Shown here piece by piece: positions 53,119 to 61,230 of a stretch of DNA of 64,000 nucleotides. A program made the translations under genes and the position numbers. Every line of letters starts with the position of its first letter. Within the stretch, counting starts at the first letter, position 1. This DNA is from Thermanaeromonas sp. C210 (GTDB taxonomy: Bacteria; Bacillota; DSM-521; Neomoorellales; Neomoorellaceae). Below the pieces are notes generated by a model. The model ran no database searches and was not told the DNA's origin. It saw only the letters and a list, made by a program, of their open reading frames with translations. Location of the stretch: NCBI RefSeq assembly GCF_013167955.1, contig NZ_BLWF01000004.1, positions 478,587-542,586 of the forward strand, written 5' to 3'.

Positions 53119-53379
53119 TCAACCGCCTGCCAGATACGGCACAAAGACTACCATGTCGCCATCCTTGACCACCGTCTCCAGGCCGTCCAGGGTATAGATA
53201 CTGCGGCCATTCACTATCACTGCTACGGGCATCCTCCCTCCCGGCCCTTCTACCGCCGGGCCATCCAGGAGTTTAACGATCTGCCTTATTGTACTGCCGG
53301 GCTCTATTTCCAGTTCCTCCACCGCCTTACCAAATTTGGCCCTACTGTCCCCTGCGAACCGCAAGTGAATCTTGGCCAT
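53119..53379 (-). CDS. MoaD/ThiS-family small sulfur carrier
   Basis: An 86-residue ubiquitin-like protein ending in the required GG (VVFVPYLAGG). The core pattern includes KIHLRFAGDSRAKFG, AVIVNGRSI and LKDGD-like VVKDGDMVVF. ATG 53379 follows GGAGGGAGGG. Members supply sulfur for molybdopterin or other cofactors. MoaD-like genes often sit beside tungsten aldehyde oxidoreductases, which need this pterin, and here the AOR gene is one gene away. Confidence 0.85.
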   Translation of the reverse strand: MAKIHLRFAGDSRAKFGKAVEELEIEPGSTIRQIVKLLDGPAVEGPGGRMPVAVIVNGRSIYTLDGLETVVKDGDMVVFVPYLAGG

Positions 53380-53413
53380 CCCTTCCCTCCCTCCGGGTTT
53401 AGAGGACATACCC

Positions 53414-54535
53414 CTATAGTAGTTCAATAGGCGTATATTCCACCTCCGGATGCCCGTATCGGGCTCCACTGAAGGCCCGCGCGCCCTGAGGCGTCTTCAT
53501 GCTTTCCCGCAGCCGTTGGTGGCACGGTACGCCCACCAGGGCCATGGGCTGGCCTTCCTCTATCTCAACGCTCATAATCCCCCGACCCGATTTCGGGTCC
53601 AACATGCATACCAGATCGGGGAAGACCGCCTTGAGTTGGTCCTTTATCCACAGGACCATGGTCTCATTCTTGATGACCATATGGGCCCGCGCACGACCGC
53701 AGTCGTCCTCACCGCTCAACCAGACGTTGGTAAGGTAAAAGCCTCCCCTATCTTCTCCTTCCACCTTCTCCACCGTCCCGCGGAAGAGGAGCTTCCCACC
53801 CATTACCTCAGCCACCCTCTGGACGGGATCCTTACCTTCATTCCTGGCGGCGATGACCGCCCGGCCGATCTCCAGGGCTTTGCTGATGGTTCGCGGGATG
53901 ACAGCCTGCTTCAGTTGAGCCCCGGACATGGGGTAATGGTTGTTAGCACCCAGGCCGCCCCCTCTGGTGACCATCCAGCGACCTATCTCGTCGGCGAACA
54001 CCGGGTCTACCTGTTCGGCCACGATGATGGTGTTGCCCTCGGCGTCTACCAGAGGCATAGGGGTCAAGGAAACCCCGTGGCCCAGGAAACTGGTCATCTG
54101 GGTCTCCGGAGCCGACCTCCCCAGGGCATCTCCATCCACGGTGGCGATACCCAACCGCGCGGCCAGGGAAAGCATTACGGGGGTATTGAGACCGCCTACC
54201 TCAAAGGGTACTACATAGTCCACCCGGCGGTTTAAATACCTCTCCATGGCCCTGGTGGCTTCCAGCAGTTCAAATTTCTTCTCCCACCGGTCGAGCAGGT
54301 CATGAATGCTCCACTGCTCCAGGGTCTTCACCGAGCCCATAATTCCGCCGCAGACTACCAGGGAATCGTCTGGTACCTGGTCGGGATCGACCAGCACCAA
54401 CTCCCTCCCCTCGGCCAGGTCCTTCTCCAGGATGGCGCGTCCCCACTCGGGGTTGCCTCCCCCACCGGTGCCCAGGATGGCGAGGCCCTCCAGGAGGGGA
54501 TCGATATCTCTCGCTGTTAGCCGATAGCTTGCCAT
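53414..54535 (-). CDS. DUF917 family protein
   Basis: A 373-residue protein matching DUF917, a family often next to or fused with hydantoinase-type enzymes. Visible blocks are LAILGTGGGGNPEWGR near residue 18, GGIMGSVKTLEQW near 63, PFEVGGLNTPVMLSLAARLG near 109, DGDALGRSAPETQMTSF near 133 and the glycine-rich TRGGGLGANNHYPMSG near 190. Its reaction is not known to me. The gene stands between the AOR and MoaD-like genes with short gaps, so it is likely part of the same pathway, perhaps binding or transforming a cyclic amide or keto acid. Confidence 0.85.
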   Translation of the reverse strand: MASYRLTARDIDPLLEGLAILGTGGGGNPEWGRAILEKDLAEGRELVLVDPDQVPDDSLVVCGGIMGSVKTLEQWSIHDLLDRWEKKFELLEATRAMERYLNRRVDYVVPFEVGGLNTPVMLSLAARLGIATVDGDALGRSAPETQMTSFLGHGVSLTPMPLVDAEGNTIIVAEQVDPVFADEIGRWMVTRGGGLGANNHYPMSGAQLKQAVIPRTISKALEIGRAVIAARNEGKDPVQRVAEVMGGKLLFRGTVEKVEGEDRGGFYLTNVWLSGEDDCGRARAHMVIKNETMVLWIKDQLKAVFPDLVCMLDPKSGRGIMSVEIEEGQPMALVGVPCHQRLRESMKTPQGARAFSGARYGHPEVEYTPIELL

Positions 54536-54551
54536 AATAACCTCTCCTTCT

Positions 54552-56462
54552 TTACTCGGGAAGAAGTCTTCCCATAGCTTCCAGTTCCCTGGCTACTCCA
54601 TCCAGCCCCAGCTCTACCAGCGTTTCCCGCTTGGGCCAGCTGGTCTTCGGATCCCAGTTATGCAGGGTATAGTAGGCATCCAACATTTCGTCCAGCTTTT
54701 CCTGGGAAAGCACGGTAGCTCCCTCAGGAAGGTCAGGAGCTGGCTCGTTCAGAAGCCGCCAGGGTGCGGTATCATCCTGCCGGGTAGCCCCTTCTCGAAC
54801 GTTAAAGGCTTTTTCGATGTTAACTATCCTCCGCCCGGCCTTCATAATCTCATCTTCCGACATTTCCAGGCCCGTAGCGGCAGCGAACAGCCGGGCCATA
54901 CGGTCAGGGGTAACCCCAAAGAGGGCCGTGGTGGTGAAGGCGCAGAATCCAAGGGAGTCCGTTACCGCGTAGCAGTCTTCATGCCGCCGGACGATTTCGG
55001 CCCTTTTTTCTGTCAAGTAAGGATTGGCATATTTTTCATCCCCGGTGATGTCTTTAATAATCGCCCTGGCTTCCGGGCTAAGGCCAAATTCCGCAAAGGT
55101 CTCGGTGTGCAGGTGGTCGGCCCCTCGAGGGTTGACTGCAAAGGCCAGAGCGTAAGCCATGGCCTTCCGCGTGTCCACTCTGGACTGTTCCAAGCCCTTG
55201 ACCTCTATGGCCCACTTCCAGGAATCCTGGCCTACTTGCTGGGCCGCCCGCCGGACACCCTCGGCCAGCAGATTGCCTAAACCCTCCCGGAAGGCGATTT
55301 GCCTGACCATCTCCACTACGGCTTCGCCGTTACCCCAGGTAAGCTCCAGACCGCCGGTATCCTTTTTGGTCAGAACCCCGCGTTCATAACATTCCATGGC
55401 CCAAGCTATTACATTACCCACGGAGATGGTATCCATTCCGTAAAGGTTGCAGAGTTCATTGCCCTTCAGGATATATTCCCACTCATACACGCCGCACCCG
55501 CAGCCCAGGGAGCCCAGGGTTTCCAGCTCCGGTCCTCCGGAATAGCAGCCAGCATATTTGCCATGGTCCAGCTCCGTGTAACGGTGACAGCCTAGAATGC
55601 AGCTGTTGCAGCCTACCTTACGCTTCAGGTACCGTTCAGCCAGGATTTGGCCGCTGATTTTTTCTAGATTGGGATGGGAACCCCGACGCCAGTTGTCGAC
55701 GGCAAAGCCCCTCAGCTCATTCAAGGGGAGCACAGAACCCGAAGTGCCGTAGGCGTGCAGACCGCTGGAGCCCGAATCTGCCAGGAGCCCCTTCACGCAC
55801 TCCTGTACTACCTTCCAATAGGTTACCGGGTCCTTCAAGGCTATTTCGCCGCTGCCTTTGACTGCGATAGCTTTGAGTTTCTTGGATCCCATCACGGCAC
55901 CCCCGCCTCCACGAGCTGCCGTGTTGTAAATGGAGCACATGACCCCGGCCATCTTGACCAAATTCTCCCCCGCCTGCCCGATGCAGGCCACCTCGATTTC
56001 CTCACCGAGCTCCTCCCGCAAGATCCGGGTTGTTTCGCGCACGTCTTTACCCCACAGATGGGCGGCGCTCCGTACTTCCACACGATCGTCTTCGATGTAT
56101 ATATAAACTGGCCGGGCGGCCGCCCCGTGAACTACTAGGTGGTCGTAACCGGCGTACCGTAACTCTGTTCCCCAGTGCCCGCCTGAGTTGGCCTTTAAGT
56201 AGAGACCGGTAGCCGGGCTCTTGCAGGTAATGGTGGTCCGGCCGCTGGAAGGAGCGCCGGTGCCGCTGAGTTTGCCGGCGCCAAAGATAAGCACGTTCTC
56301 GGGCCCCAGGGGGTCGATACCCGGTTTAACCAGGTCCCAGAGGAGCTTAGCATTGATCCCCCGCGAGCCGAGAAAGGCGGCTTCCAGTTCCTTAGAGATC
56401 GGCTCAGTCCACGTCCTCCCCTCCGACAAATCCACATGCAGAATAACCTTGGCCTTCGTCAT
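54552..56462 (-). CDS. Aldehyde ferredoxin oxidoreductase (tungsten pterin enzyme)
   Basis: A 636-residue AOR-family enzyme oxidising aldehydes to carboxylic acids with ferredoxin. The N-terminal domain has GSRGINAKLLWD, GKLSGTGAPSSGR and TAARGGGGAVMGSKKLKAI (about 182-200). The [4Fe-4S] cysteines are Cys285, Cys288 and Cys292 in CNSCILGC, with the fourth in DSLGFC near 497. VNPRGADHLHTE is the pterin-side block. A strong AGGAGGGGG site precedes the ATG. It is encoded directly after a multi-cluster ferredoxin gene, the probable electron partner. Substrate unknown. Confidence 0.93.
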   Translation of the reverse strand: MTKAKVILHVDLSEGRTWTEPISKELEAAFLGSRGINAKLLWDLVKPGIDPLGPENVLIFGAGKLSGTGAPSSGRTTITCKSPATGLYLKANSGGHWGTELRYAGYDHLVVHGAAARPVYIYIEDDRVEVRSAAHLWGKDVRETTRILREELGEEIEVACIGQAGENLVKMAGVMCSIYNTAARGGGGAVMGSKKLKAIAVKGSGEIALKDPVTYWKVVQECVKGLLADSGSSGLHAYGTSGSVLPLNELRGFAVDNWRRGSHPNLEKISGQILAERYLKRKVGCNSCILGCHRYTELDHGKYAGCYSGGPELETLGSLGCGCGVYEWEYILKGNELCNLYGMDTISVGNVIAWAMECYERGVLTKKDTGGLELTWGNGEAVVEMVRQIAFREGLGNLLAEGVRRAAQQVGQDSWKWAIEVKGLEQSRVDTRKAMAYALAFAVNPRGADHLHTETFAEFGLSPEARAIIKDITGDEKYANPYLTEKRAEIVRRHEDCYAVTDSLGFCAFTTTALFGVTPDRMARLFAAATGLEMSEDEIMKAGRRIVNIEKAFNVREGATRQDDTAPWRLLNEPAPDLPEGATVLSQEKLDEMLDAYYTLHNWDPKTSWPKRETLVELGLDGVARELEAMGRLLPE

Positions 56463-56481
56463 AGCTCCCCCTCCTTTTGCC

Positions 56482-56886
56482 TTAGCTCTCGTACCGAATG
56501 GCCTGCGGGAGCTGGCACATGGTGACGCACGCAGGCTCTCCTCCGCACAGGTCGCACTTAAAGGCTACTCCCTTTTCAGCGTCAAAAAAGATGACGCCGT
56601 ACGGGCATGCCTCAATACATGCCTGACAACCGGTACATTCGTCGCTGAAGAGAAGGACTTCGTTTCGTTCATTTCTCCGGATGGCCTCCACAGGGCACGC
56701 ATCCATGCAGGGTGCCTCATCGCATTGCCGGCACACCACCGGGGTGGATTCCTCAATCTCCTCTTTCTTTTTGATCCGGATACGCGCCCGGCGATAGCTG
56801 GGCGCTTTTTCGTGCACCAGGGAGCAGACCATCATACAGGCTTTGCACCCCGTGCAGTTTTCGGGAGTCACCACAATCTTTCCCAC
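56482..56886 (-). CDS. Four-cluster ferredoxin-like electron carrier of the AOR
   Basis: A 134-residue iron-sulfur protein with CTGCKACMMVC near 11, CRQCDEAPCMDAC near 52, CTGCQACIEAC near 84 and CDLCGGEPACVTMC near 112, that is, up to four [4Fe-4S] clusters in the HycB/AorB style. It lies 19 bases upstream of the AOR gene and should pass electrons from it to ferredoxin or to the membrane. Confidence 0.92.
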   Translation of the reverse strand: MGKIVVTPENCTGCKACMMVCSLVHEKAPSYRRARIRIKKKEEIEESTPVVCRQCDEAPCMDACPVEAIRRNERNEVLLFSDECTGCQACIEACPYGVIFFDAEKGVAFKCDLCGGEPACVTMCQLPQAIRYES

Positions 56887-56961
56887 TGTTACGACCTCCT
56901 TTGTCTGGTTCTTTATCCGCGCTCAAAGCGTCCGCCACCCGCCGGGGAAGCCGTCCCGTAC

Positions 56962-57693
56962 TTAACCCTGAAGGCGATCCAGGAAAGGACGGTAAATAGG
57001 GTCTTGCTTCAGCCGTTCGCTTAACGCCTGGCCGCCCGCCTTGATGATCATGGCCAGTTCGGCCGCCCTGCGGCCGATGGTAGCGGCCCCGCGCAGCGCC
57101 ACCCTCATGTCCAGACTCCCTGCATTCTCCTTACTCTCCAGCACATTCCGGCCCCCTTCATTGTACGTCCAGGCCGCAGCGCCGATATAGGCCTCCCACA
57201 TGTCGCCCGTCACCGGCACGCATCCCATGACAAGGGCGTGGTTGATGAGGTCGGTAATGGTATGCTCCTGGCCGGAGAACAGGTGGCACCCCTGGGCAAT
57301 GGCACCTACAACCTTCATGCTTTTGGGCAGGGTAGCCTCCCCCTCAAAAAGGCCGGCGTAGCGGCCGAACAGGCTGTTGCCCAGCCGGTCGATAAAGGCC
57401 TTGAGCTGGGCCGGAATGCCCATATGGTACACCGGTACCGAATAGATAATGGCATCCGCCTCCAGCCACTTTTCCCGCAGCTCCTGGAAATCATCTTGGA
57501 AGATGCACTCGCCCTGCTTTTCGCCGCAGCGGGAACAACCGATGCAAGGGGCAAATTTCTTCCCCCGGATGGAGTACAGTTCGGTTGCCACTTCACCTGG
57601 TGCCACCTGCTGTGCAGCTTCCAGGGCTTTCTCCAGGAGATACTGGCTGTTCCCCTTTCTAGGGCTTCCACAGATACCTAAAACCTTTATCAT
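56962..57693 (-). CDS. Iron-sulfur flavoprotein / NAD(P)H-dependent flavodoxin-like reductase
   Basis: A 243-residue flavodoxin-fold protein. FMN-phosphate loop CGSPRKGNSQYLLEKAL is at residues 9-25. A compact cysteine group CIGCSRCGEKQGEC at about 50-63 fits an Isf-type [4Fe-4S] site. YSVPVYHMGIPAQLKAFIDR near 92 and the GAIAQGCH loop near 130 are typical. It starts the AOR cluster and could reoxidise or supply electrons. The Isf reading depends on the cysteine spacing; a plain NADPH-dependent FMN reductase is the alternative. Confidence 0.85.
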   Translation of the reverse strand: MIKVLGICGSPRKGNSQYLLEKALEAAQQVAPGEVATELYSIRGKKFAPCIGCSRCGEKQGECIFQDDFQELREKWLEADAIIYSVPVYHMGIPAQLKAFIDRLGNSLFGRYAGLFEGEATLPKSMKVVGAIAQGCHLFSGQEHTITDLINHALVMGCVPVTGDMWEAYIGAAAWTYNEGGRNVLESKENAGSLDMRVALRGAATIGRRAAELAMIIKAGGQALSERLKQDPIYRPFLDRLQG

Positions 57694-57735
57694 TCGTTCC
57701 CCTCCTAACCGAAGATAAACATACCTCTTCTTAAA

Positions 57736-58839
57736 TTAACACCGGTGTCTCAGAAAATCCCCTAAAGCTTCCAGGAAACTTTCGGCGGCTTCCAGGGTGG
57801 CCGTAGCCCCCATATGACCTACTCGGAAGGTGTCTTCCTTGTGGGGACCCAGGCCTCCGCTTATATAAATGCCGTGTTTCTCTTTGAGGAAAGAGACTAT
57901 ATCCTCAGCCTTAACGTCGGGAGGGCATTTCACCGCCGTAACTAAAGGAAGCGGTTCTCCCTGGGCCAGCGTTTCCAACCCCAAAACAGCGACTCCTTCC
58001 CGGATATGCCGGGCAACTTCTTCATGGCGCCGGAAGCGCTGCTTGAGCCCCTCCTGGTACATCTGGTCCAGGCTAACCTTCAAAGCCCGTACAGTATTGA
58101 CCGCCATAGTGATACCGTAAGGCTGGAAACGGCCTTGTTTCTTCTCGAATTCCTGCCATACCCGAAGATTCAGGTACCATCCTACCGGAGGGGATTGGCG
58201 GGCCACCAGGAATTCTTGTGCTTTTTGGCTAACAGCGATTACGGCCAATCCCGGTGGTGCCGAAAGGCCCTTCTGGGAAGCAGTTACACACACGTCCACT
58301 CCCCAGTCATCCATTAAGAACTCCATTCCTCCCACCGAACATACGGCATCTACGAAAAGAAGTACGCTCCGACGGCTGGTAATCTCTCCGATCTCTTTAA
58401 CAGGGTTAACCACGCCGGTAGAAGTTTCACCATGAACTACTGCTACCGCCTTTACATCCCTTTCTTCTTTGAGAACCTTGTCTACCAAAGCCGGATCCAC
58501 CGGCTGGCCCCATTCTCCTTTTACTCGCACTACCCCAATGCCGTAGGTCTCGGCGATCCACGCTATCCGTTCGCCAAAAAAGCCGTTGTCCACTACCGCT
58601 ATTCTTTCGCCCGGGGCTGCCAGGGTATTTACGGCCGCCTCGACGCCCGCATGGCCCGAACCCACGGTTAAATACACTTTTCCTTTAGTACCCAACAAAG
58701 GTTTAAGGCTGTCCCTTGTTTCGTTGTATTCCCGAACCCACTCTTCCCCGTAGTGAGGAACTATCGGCTGGCTCATAGCAGCCCGCACCTCTTGGGTTAG
58801 AGCGCAGGGGCCCGGTATCATCAACAGCGGCTTTTCCAT
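57736..58839 (-). CDS. Class V aminotransferase (alanine-glyoxylate / serine-pyruvate type)
   Basis: A 367-residue PLP enzyme starting KPLLMIPGPCALTQEVRAAM, with GSGHAGVEAAVNTL near 58, VHGETSTGVVNPVKEIG near 133, DAVCSVGGMEF near 162 and the PLP lysine in TASQKGLSAPPG near 187. ATG 58839 (GAGGAGGTAAATAAG upstream) is preferred over the open frame that reaches 58896. It moves an amino group between small oxoacids and amino acids such as glyoxylate, alanine or serine. It is monocistronic or follows the dgo genes. Confidence 0.9.
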   Translation of the reverse strand: MEKPLLMIPGPCALTQEVRAAMSQPIVPHYGEEWVREYNETRDSLKPLLGTKGKVYLTVGSGHAGVEAAVNTLAAPGERIAVVDNGFFGERIAWIAETYGIGVVRVKGEWGQPVDPALVDKVLKEERDVKAVAVVHGETSTGVVNPVKEIGEITSRRSVLLFVDAVCSVGGMEFLMDDWGVDVCVTASQKGLSAPPGLAVIAVSQKAQEFLVARQSPPVGWYLNLRVWQEFEKKQGRFQPYGITMAVNTVRALKVSLDQMYQEGLKQRFRRHEEVARHIREGVAVLGLETLAQGEPLPLVTAVKCPPDVKAEDIVSFLKEKHGIYISGGLGPHKEDTFRVGHMGATATLEAAESFLEALGDFLRHRC

Positions 58840-58888
58840 CTTATTTACCTCCTCAGGGGAACCTGCCCCCCTTAGCCCTGGCGGTACT

Positions 58889-59002
58889 TTAATCATCCTT
58901 TGGCCGGCTGGTGGCAGTCAGGGCAACAGCCGCCAGGATGATAAGTCCCTTAAAAATATCCTGGAAGAAATACTGTGAACCCGCATGAACAGCTACGCCG
59001 AA
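58889..59002 (-). pseudogene. Remnant of a sugar ABC-transporter permease (RbsC type), C-terminal end
   Basis: About 37 codons in one frame end with FQDIFKGLIILAAVALT and a charged tail before a stop at 58889. This is the look of the last helix of ribose/galactose-type permeases. No start codon, no earlier helices and no partner genes are present; the fragment is squeezed between dgoK and the aminotransferase gene. It suggests deletion of an importer that once belonged to the galactonate genes. Confidence 0.6.
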
Positions 59003-59006
59003 TTTC

Positions 59007-60029
59007 TCATACCCTAACCGCCACCCCTCCTGCCCTCTCCACGTAATACAGCCCAATTTTCCTGGCTCCGACGGCGGTAGACATCTCCACCGTTTCATCA
59101 TCCAACATTACCAGTTTGTCTTTGACCTCCGGTTCCTCCGCTAGCAAAGTGTAGAGGGCCAGCCTCAGGGGCAACGGGCCGCCTATCACGATCTTGTCCT
59201 GCCCGTTAAGGGCACAGGCCCTGCTGTTTTTCATGGCAATCAAATCCTGCCCTAAGATAACCCCCAGAAGGAAATTAGCCCTCTGTTCCCCATCCGTGGG
59301 CATAAACTGGCTCATTATCCTGGTGGAAAAGCAGCCCCGGGTGAGGCCCACCTGGCGCGATATGGCCGCACCCCTGGAAATCATCTCCGGGTCCACCCGG
59401 GAAACAAGGTTTGGCGGAATAGAGTCGGCCAGGATGGTCTCAGTGGCCAGGGTACTAAATATCTCCCCTGCCATGGTAGTGAGGCAGCCCGCAATCTGGT
59501 TACGTTCATTTATCTTTATAATCTTTGTGTGCGAGCCCGGTAAGATCATGGTGAGGGGTCCCCTTAGGGACAGGAGTTCAAGAATGCCCAGGGCTTCCGT
59601 CTCCTCTCCCCGCATAATGTCCATGGCTTCCAGATTCTCAGCTTTTTCCCCGACGTGACAATTGTTCTTAATCCCCGGAATAAAGAGGATGGGGACATCC
59701 ATAAGTTCTGGAATCTTCACCAGCCGGCTCCCCGCGGCCAGTTCTTCTACGCCGGCCGGAGTACTTATATGCGGTACTTCATAGATTCCGACGTTGGAGG
59801 TTATCATGCCCGAGGCGGTCACCAATTCCAAATCTTTTTCTTTGATACCCACCATTTCCAGGGCCTCCCGCGTGGCCCGGCGCAGACCGTCAAGAAGAGT
59901 ATCTTTACTTCCGCTGATAGCCGTGTTGCGCACCCCTACGGGCGCACAGGCCTTACCTATTACTTGGTCGTTGCTCAAGACTCTCACTCTGGTGTTGGTG
60001 GTGCCACCATCTATCGTCATCAGCAGCAA
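59007..60029 (-). CDS. dgoK: 2-keto-3-deoxygalactonokinase
   Basis: A 340-residue kinase of the DgoK family, ASKHA fold. It opens MTIDGGTTNTRVRVL, then GVRNTAISGSK near 32, ASGMITSNVGIYEVPHI near 71, PGIKNNC near 118, MRGEETEALGIL near 139, ILPGSHTKI near 163 and the end block GARKIGLYYVE. The start is TTG at 60029 or ATG at 60020. It phosphorylates 2-keto-3-deoxy-D-galactonate, whose product is split by the aldolase encoded just upstream. It ends four bases before the permease remnant. Confidence 0.92.
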   Translation of the reverse strand: MLLMTIDGGTTNTRVRVLSNDQVIGKACAPVGVRNTAISGSKDTLLDGLRRATREALEMVGIKEKDLELVTASGMITSNVGIYEVPHISTPAGVEELAAGSRLVKIPELMDVPILFIPGIKNNCHVGEKAENLEAMDIMRGEETEALGILELLSLRGPLTMILPGSHTKIIKINERNQIAGCLTTMAGEIFSTLATETILADSIPPNLVSRVDPEMISRGAAISRQVGLTRGCFSTRIMSQFMPTDGEQRANFLLGVILGQDLIAMKNSRACALNGQDKIVIGGPLPLRLALYTLLAEEPEVKDKLVMLDDETVEMSTAVGARKIGLYYVERAGGVAVRV

Positions 60030-60069
60030 GGTCTACCATCCTTACCTCTTGCTTAACGTTTCTGGAGCA

Positions 60070-60726
60070 TTAGCCTTGTTGTTCACTTACTACTTGCTTA
60101 AATCGGCGCGCGATGGCGGCGAGCCTCGGCCAGTCGCTTTTTGCCAGGATGTCTCGGGGTGTCAAGGAGGAACCGACCCCAAGAACCTTAGCTCCCGCCT
60201 CCAAGAAGGCACGCCCATTTTCCAGAGTAACCCCGCCCACCGCAGCTAAAGGTATTTCGGGAAAAGGCCCACGCATTTCCCGGAAGAAGGAGAATCCCAG
60301 GGTACTTGCCGGAAAAACCTTTACAAGGTCCGCTCCCAACTTGTAGGCCTGGTGGATCTCCGTAGGCGAAAAAGCACCCGGTATAACGGCTACATCCAAT
60401 TCCTTACAGATCTCCACTACCTCAGGCAACATGGTGGGTGTCACGATAAACTTCGCTCCGACCTCGATCGCCTGCCTGGCCGCTTCGGCCGAAGTAACCG
60501 TGCCGGCCCCCAGCAGCATGTCTTCGCCATGCCTTTCCACTAGTTGCGACAACAGGCTAAGGGCCGCGGGACTGTTCAGGGTCACCTCCGCTACTTTTAT
60601 CTGCGATTCCAGGAAAATATCGGTAACTATTAAAAGTTTTTCTTTCTCGATGTTCCTAAGTATTGCTATCAGTTTCTCCCGTAAAATCATTTGGGTTATT
60701 TCTTCCTTTTTCCCCAGTCTTGCCAT
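60070..60726 (-). CDS. dgoA: 2-keto-3-deoxy-6-phosphogalactonate aldolase (KDPG aldolase family)
   Basis: A 218-residue class I aldolase with the Schiff-base Lys136 in LVKVFPASTLG, Glu47 in VAEVTLNS, GAGTVTSAEAARQA near 73 and AVGGVTLEN near 157. ATG 60726 is chosen with GAGGAGGAG upstream; the frame is open 13 codons further. Family alone does not separate KDPG from KDPGal aldolases, but the dgoK partner immediately downstream supports the galactonate role, and a separate eda copy serves KDPG at 21 kb. Confidence 0.85.
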   Translation of the reverse strand: MARLGKKEEITQMILREKLIAILRNIEKEKLLIVTDIFLESQIKVAEVTLNSPAALSLLSQLVERHGEDMLLGAGTVTSAEAARQAIEVGAKFIVTPTMLPEVVEICKELDVAVIPGAFSPTEIHQAYKLGADLVKVFPASTLGFSFFREMRGPFPEIPLAAVGGVTLENGRAFLEAGAKVLGVGSSLTPRDILAKSDWPRLAAIARRFKQVVSEQQG

Positions 60727-60768
60727 CCTCTCCATCTCCTCCTCATCGTCGATATTACCGCCCACTCT

Positions 60769-60800
60769 GTTGCATCTAACGTAACATTGTTGTTCATATA
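60769..60800 (-). promoter_or_regulatory. Operator-like repeat O1 upstream of dgoA
   Basis: The 32-base stretch begins GTTGCATCTAACGTAAC, whose ends form GTT...AAC. It agrees in about 22 of 32 positions with O2 at 60898. It lies 43 bases before the dgoA start, downstream of the -10 element at 60866. Confidence 0.4.
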
Positions 60801-60865
60801 GTTCGCCGACTAGCGCCTTCCCGCTGTGCAGGCCGTCCCTCTATTACCCACAGGTCCCGGCACTG

Positions 60866-60871
60866 ATTATA
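60866..60871 (-). promoter_or_regulatory. -10 element of the dgo promoter
   Basis: Consensus TATAAT on the minus strand, about 140 bases upstream of dgoA. No clear -35 is seen at 17 bases, so the promoter may depend on an activator or be weak. Confidence 0.45.
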
Positions 60872-60897
60872 TAGTTTTGCACACCCGGACTGATTGC

Positions 60898-60929
60898 GTT
60901 GCATACTGCACAACACTGTTGCTCAGCTA
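60898..60929 (-). promoter_or_regulatory. Operator-like repeat O2 upstream of the dgo promoter
   Basis: Begins GTTGCATACTGCACAAC, with GTTG...CAAC ends. It is related to O1 and 129 bases away, on the other side of the -10 element, an arrangement seen with loop-forming repressors. No regulator gene is adjacent. Confidence 0.4.
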
Positions 60930-61072
60930 TTATAAGAATTCAACGTCCATCCTCAGAATCCTTCTGAACCTGGGTAAATTTTTTTGTATCATGAAAGCCA
61001 AACGCGGGAAGATGCAATTTAACAAGATGCAATTCAAAAAGAGGGTAACAACGTCCTCGATATTGTAAGACC
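60930..61072. other. Gap between O2 and the DUF2935 terminator
   Basis: About 140 bases without a gene. A short imperfect duplication AGATGCAATTTAACA / AGATGCAATTCAAAA occurs at about 61010-61039. An 87-codon open frame on the minus strand crosses the terminator and has no family features. Confidence 0.4.
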
Positions 61073-61104
61073 AAAAAGCCTCGGCAAGAGTCGTCGGGGC
61101 TTCT
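61073..61104 (-). terminator. Terminator of the DUF2935 gene
   Basis: On the minus strand a stem AAGCC..CG / CG..GGCTT with one mismatch is followed by TTTTTGG. It lies about 125 bases after the stop of the DUF2935 gene. Confidence 0.6.
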
Positions 61105-61125
61105 TTGTTTAAGCAAGCGTTCCCC

Positions 61126-61153
61126 TTTAAACAGGTTCTTTTAAACAGGTTCT
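61126..61153. repeat. Tandem 14-base duplication
   Basis: TTTAAACAGGTTCT occurs twice in direct succession (61126..61139 and 61140..61153). It lies in the non-coding stretch after the DUF2935 gene; a recent slip duplication. Confidence 0.85.
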
Positions 61154-61230
61154 GCCCCAGAGTACGGTGCAGGAAGGTGTCTTTAAACCCCAACCGAATT
61201 AGAATTTCGACGAGCGTCCTGTCTTTTCTT

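Noticed and set aside
53450-54235. Open frame of 261 codons on the + strand
   Set aside because: Opposite the DUF917 gene; His/Gly-rich with no family likeness.
42308-59787. 17-base identity CTTATATGCGGTACTTC between the IclR/DUF3100 gap and the inside of dgoK
   Set aside because: The dgoK copy is ordinary coding sequence (tyrosine-glutamate-valine-proline-histidine region); one chance match of this length in 64 kb is not surprising.
60930-61193. 87-codon open frame on the minus strand
   Set aside because: It crosses the DUF2935 terminator and the tandem duplication and has no family features.
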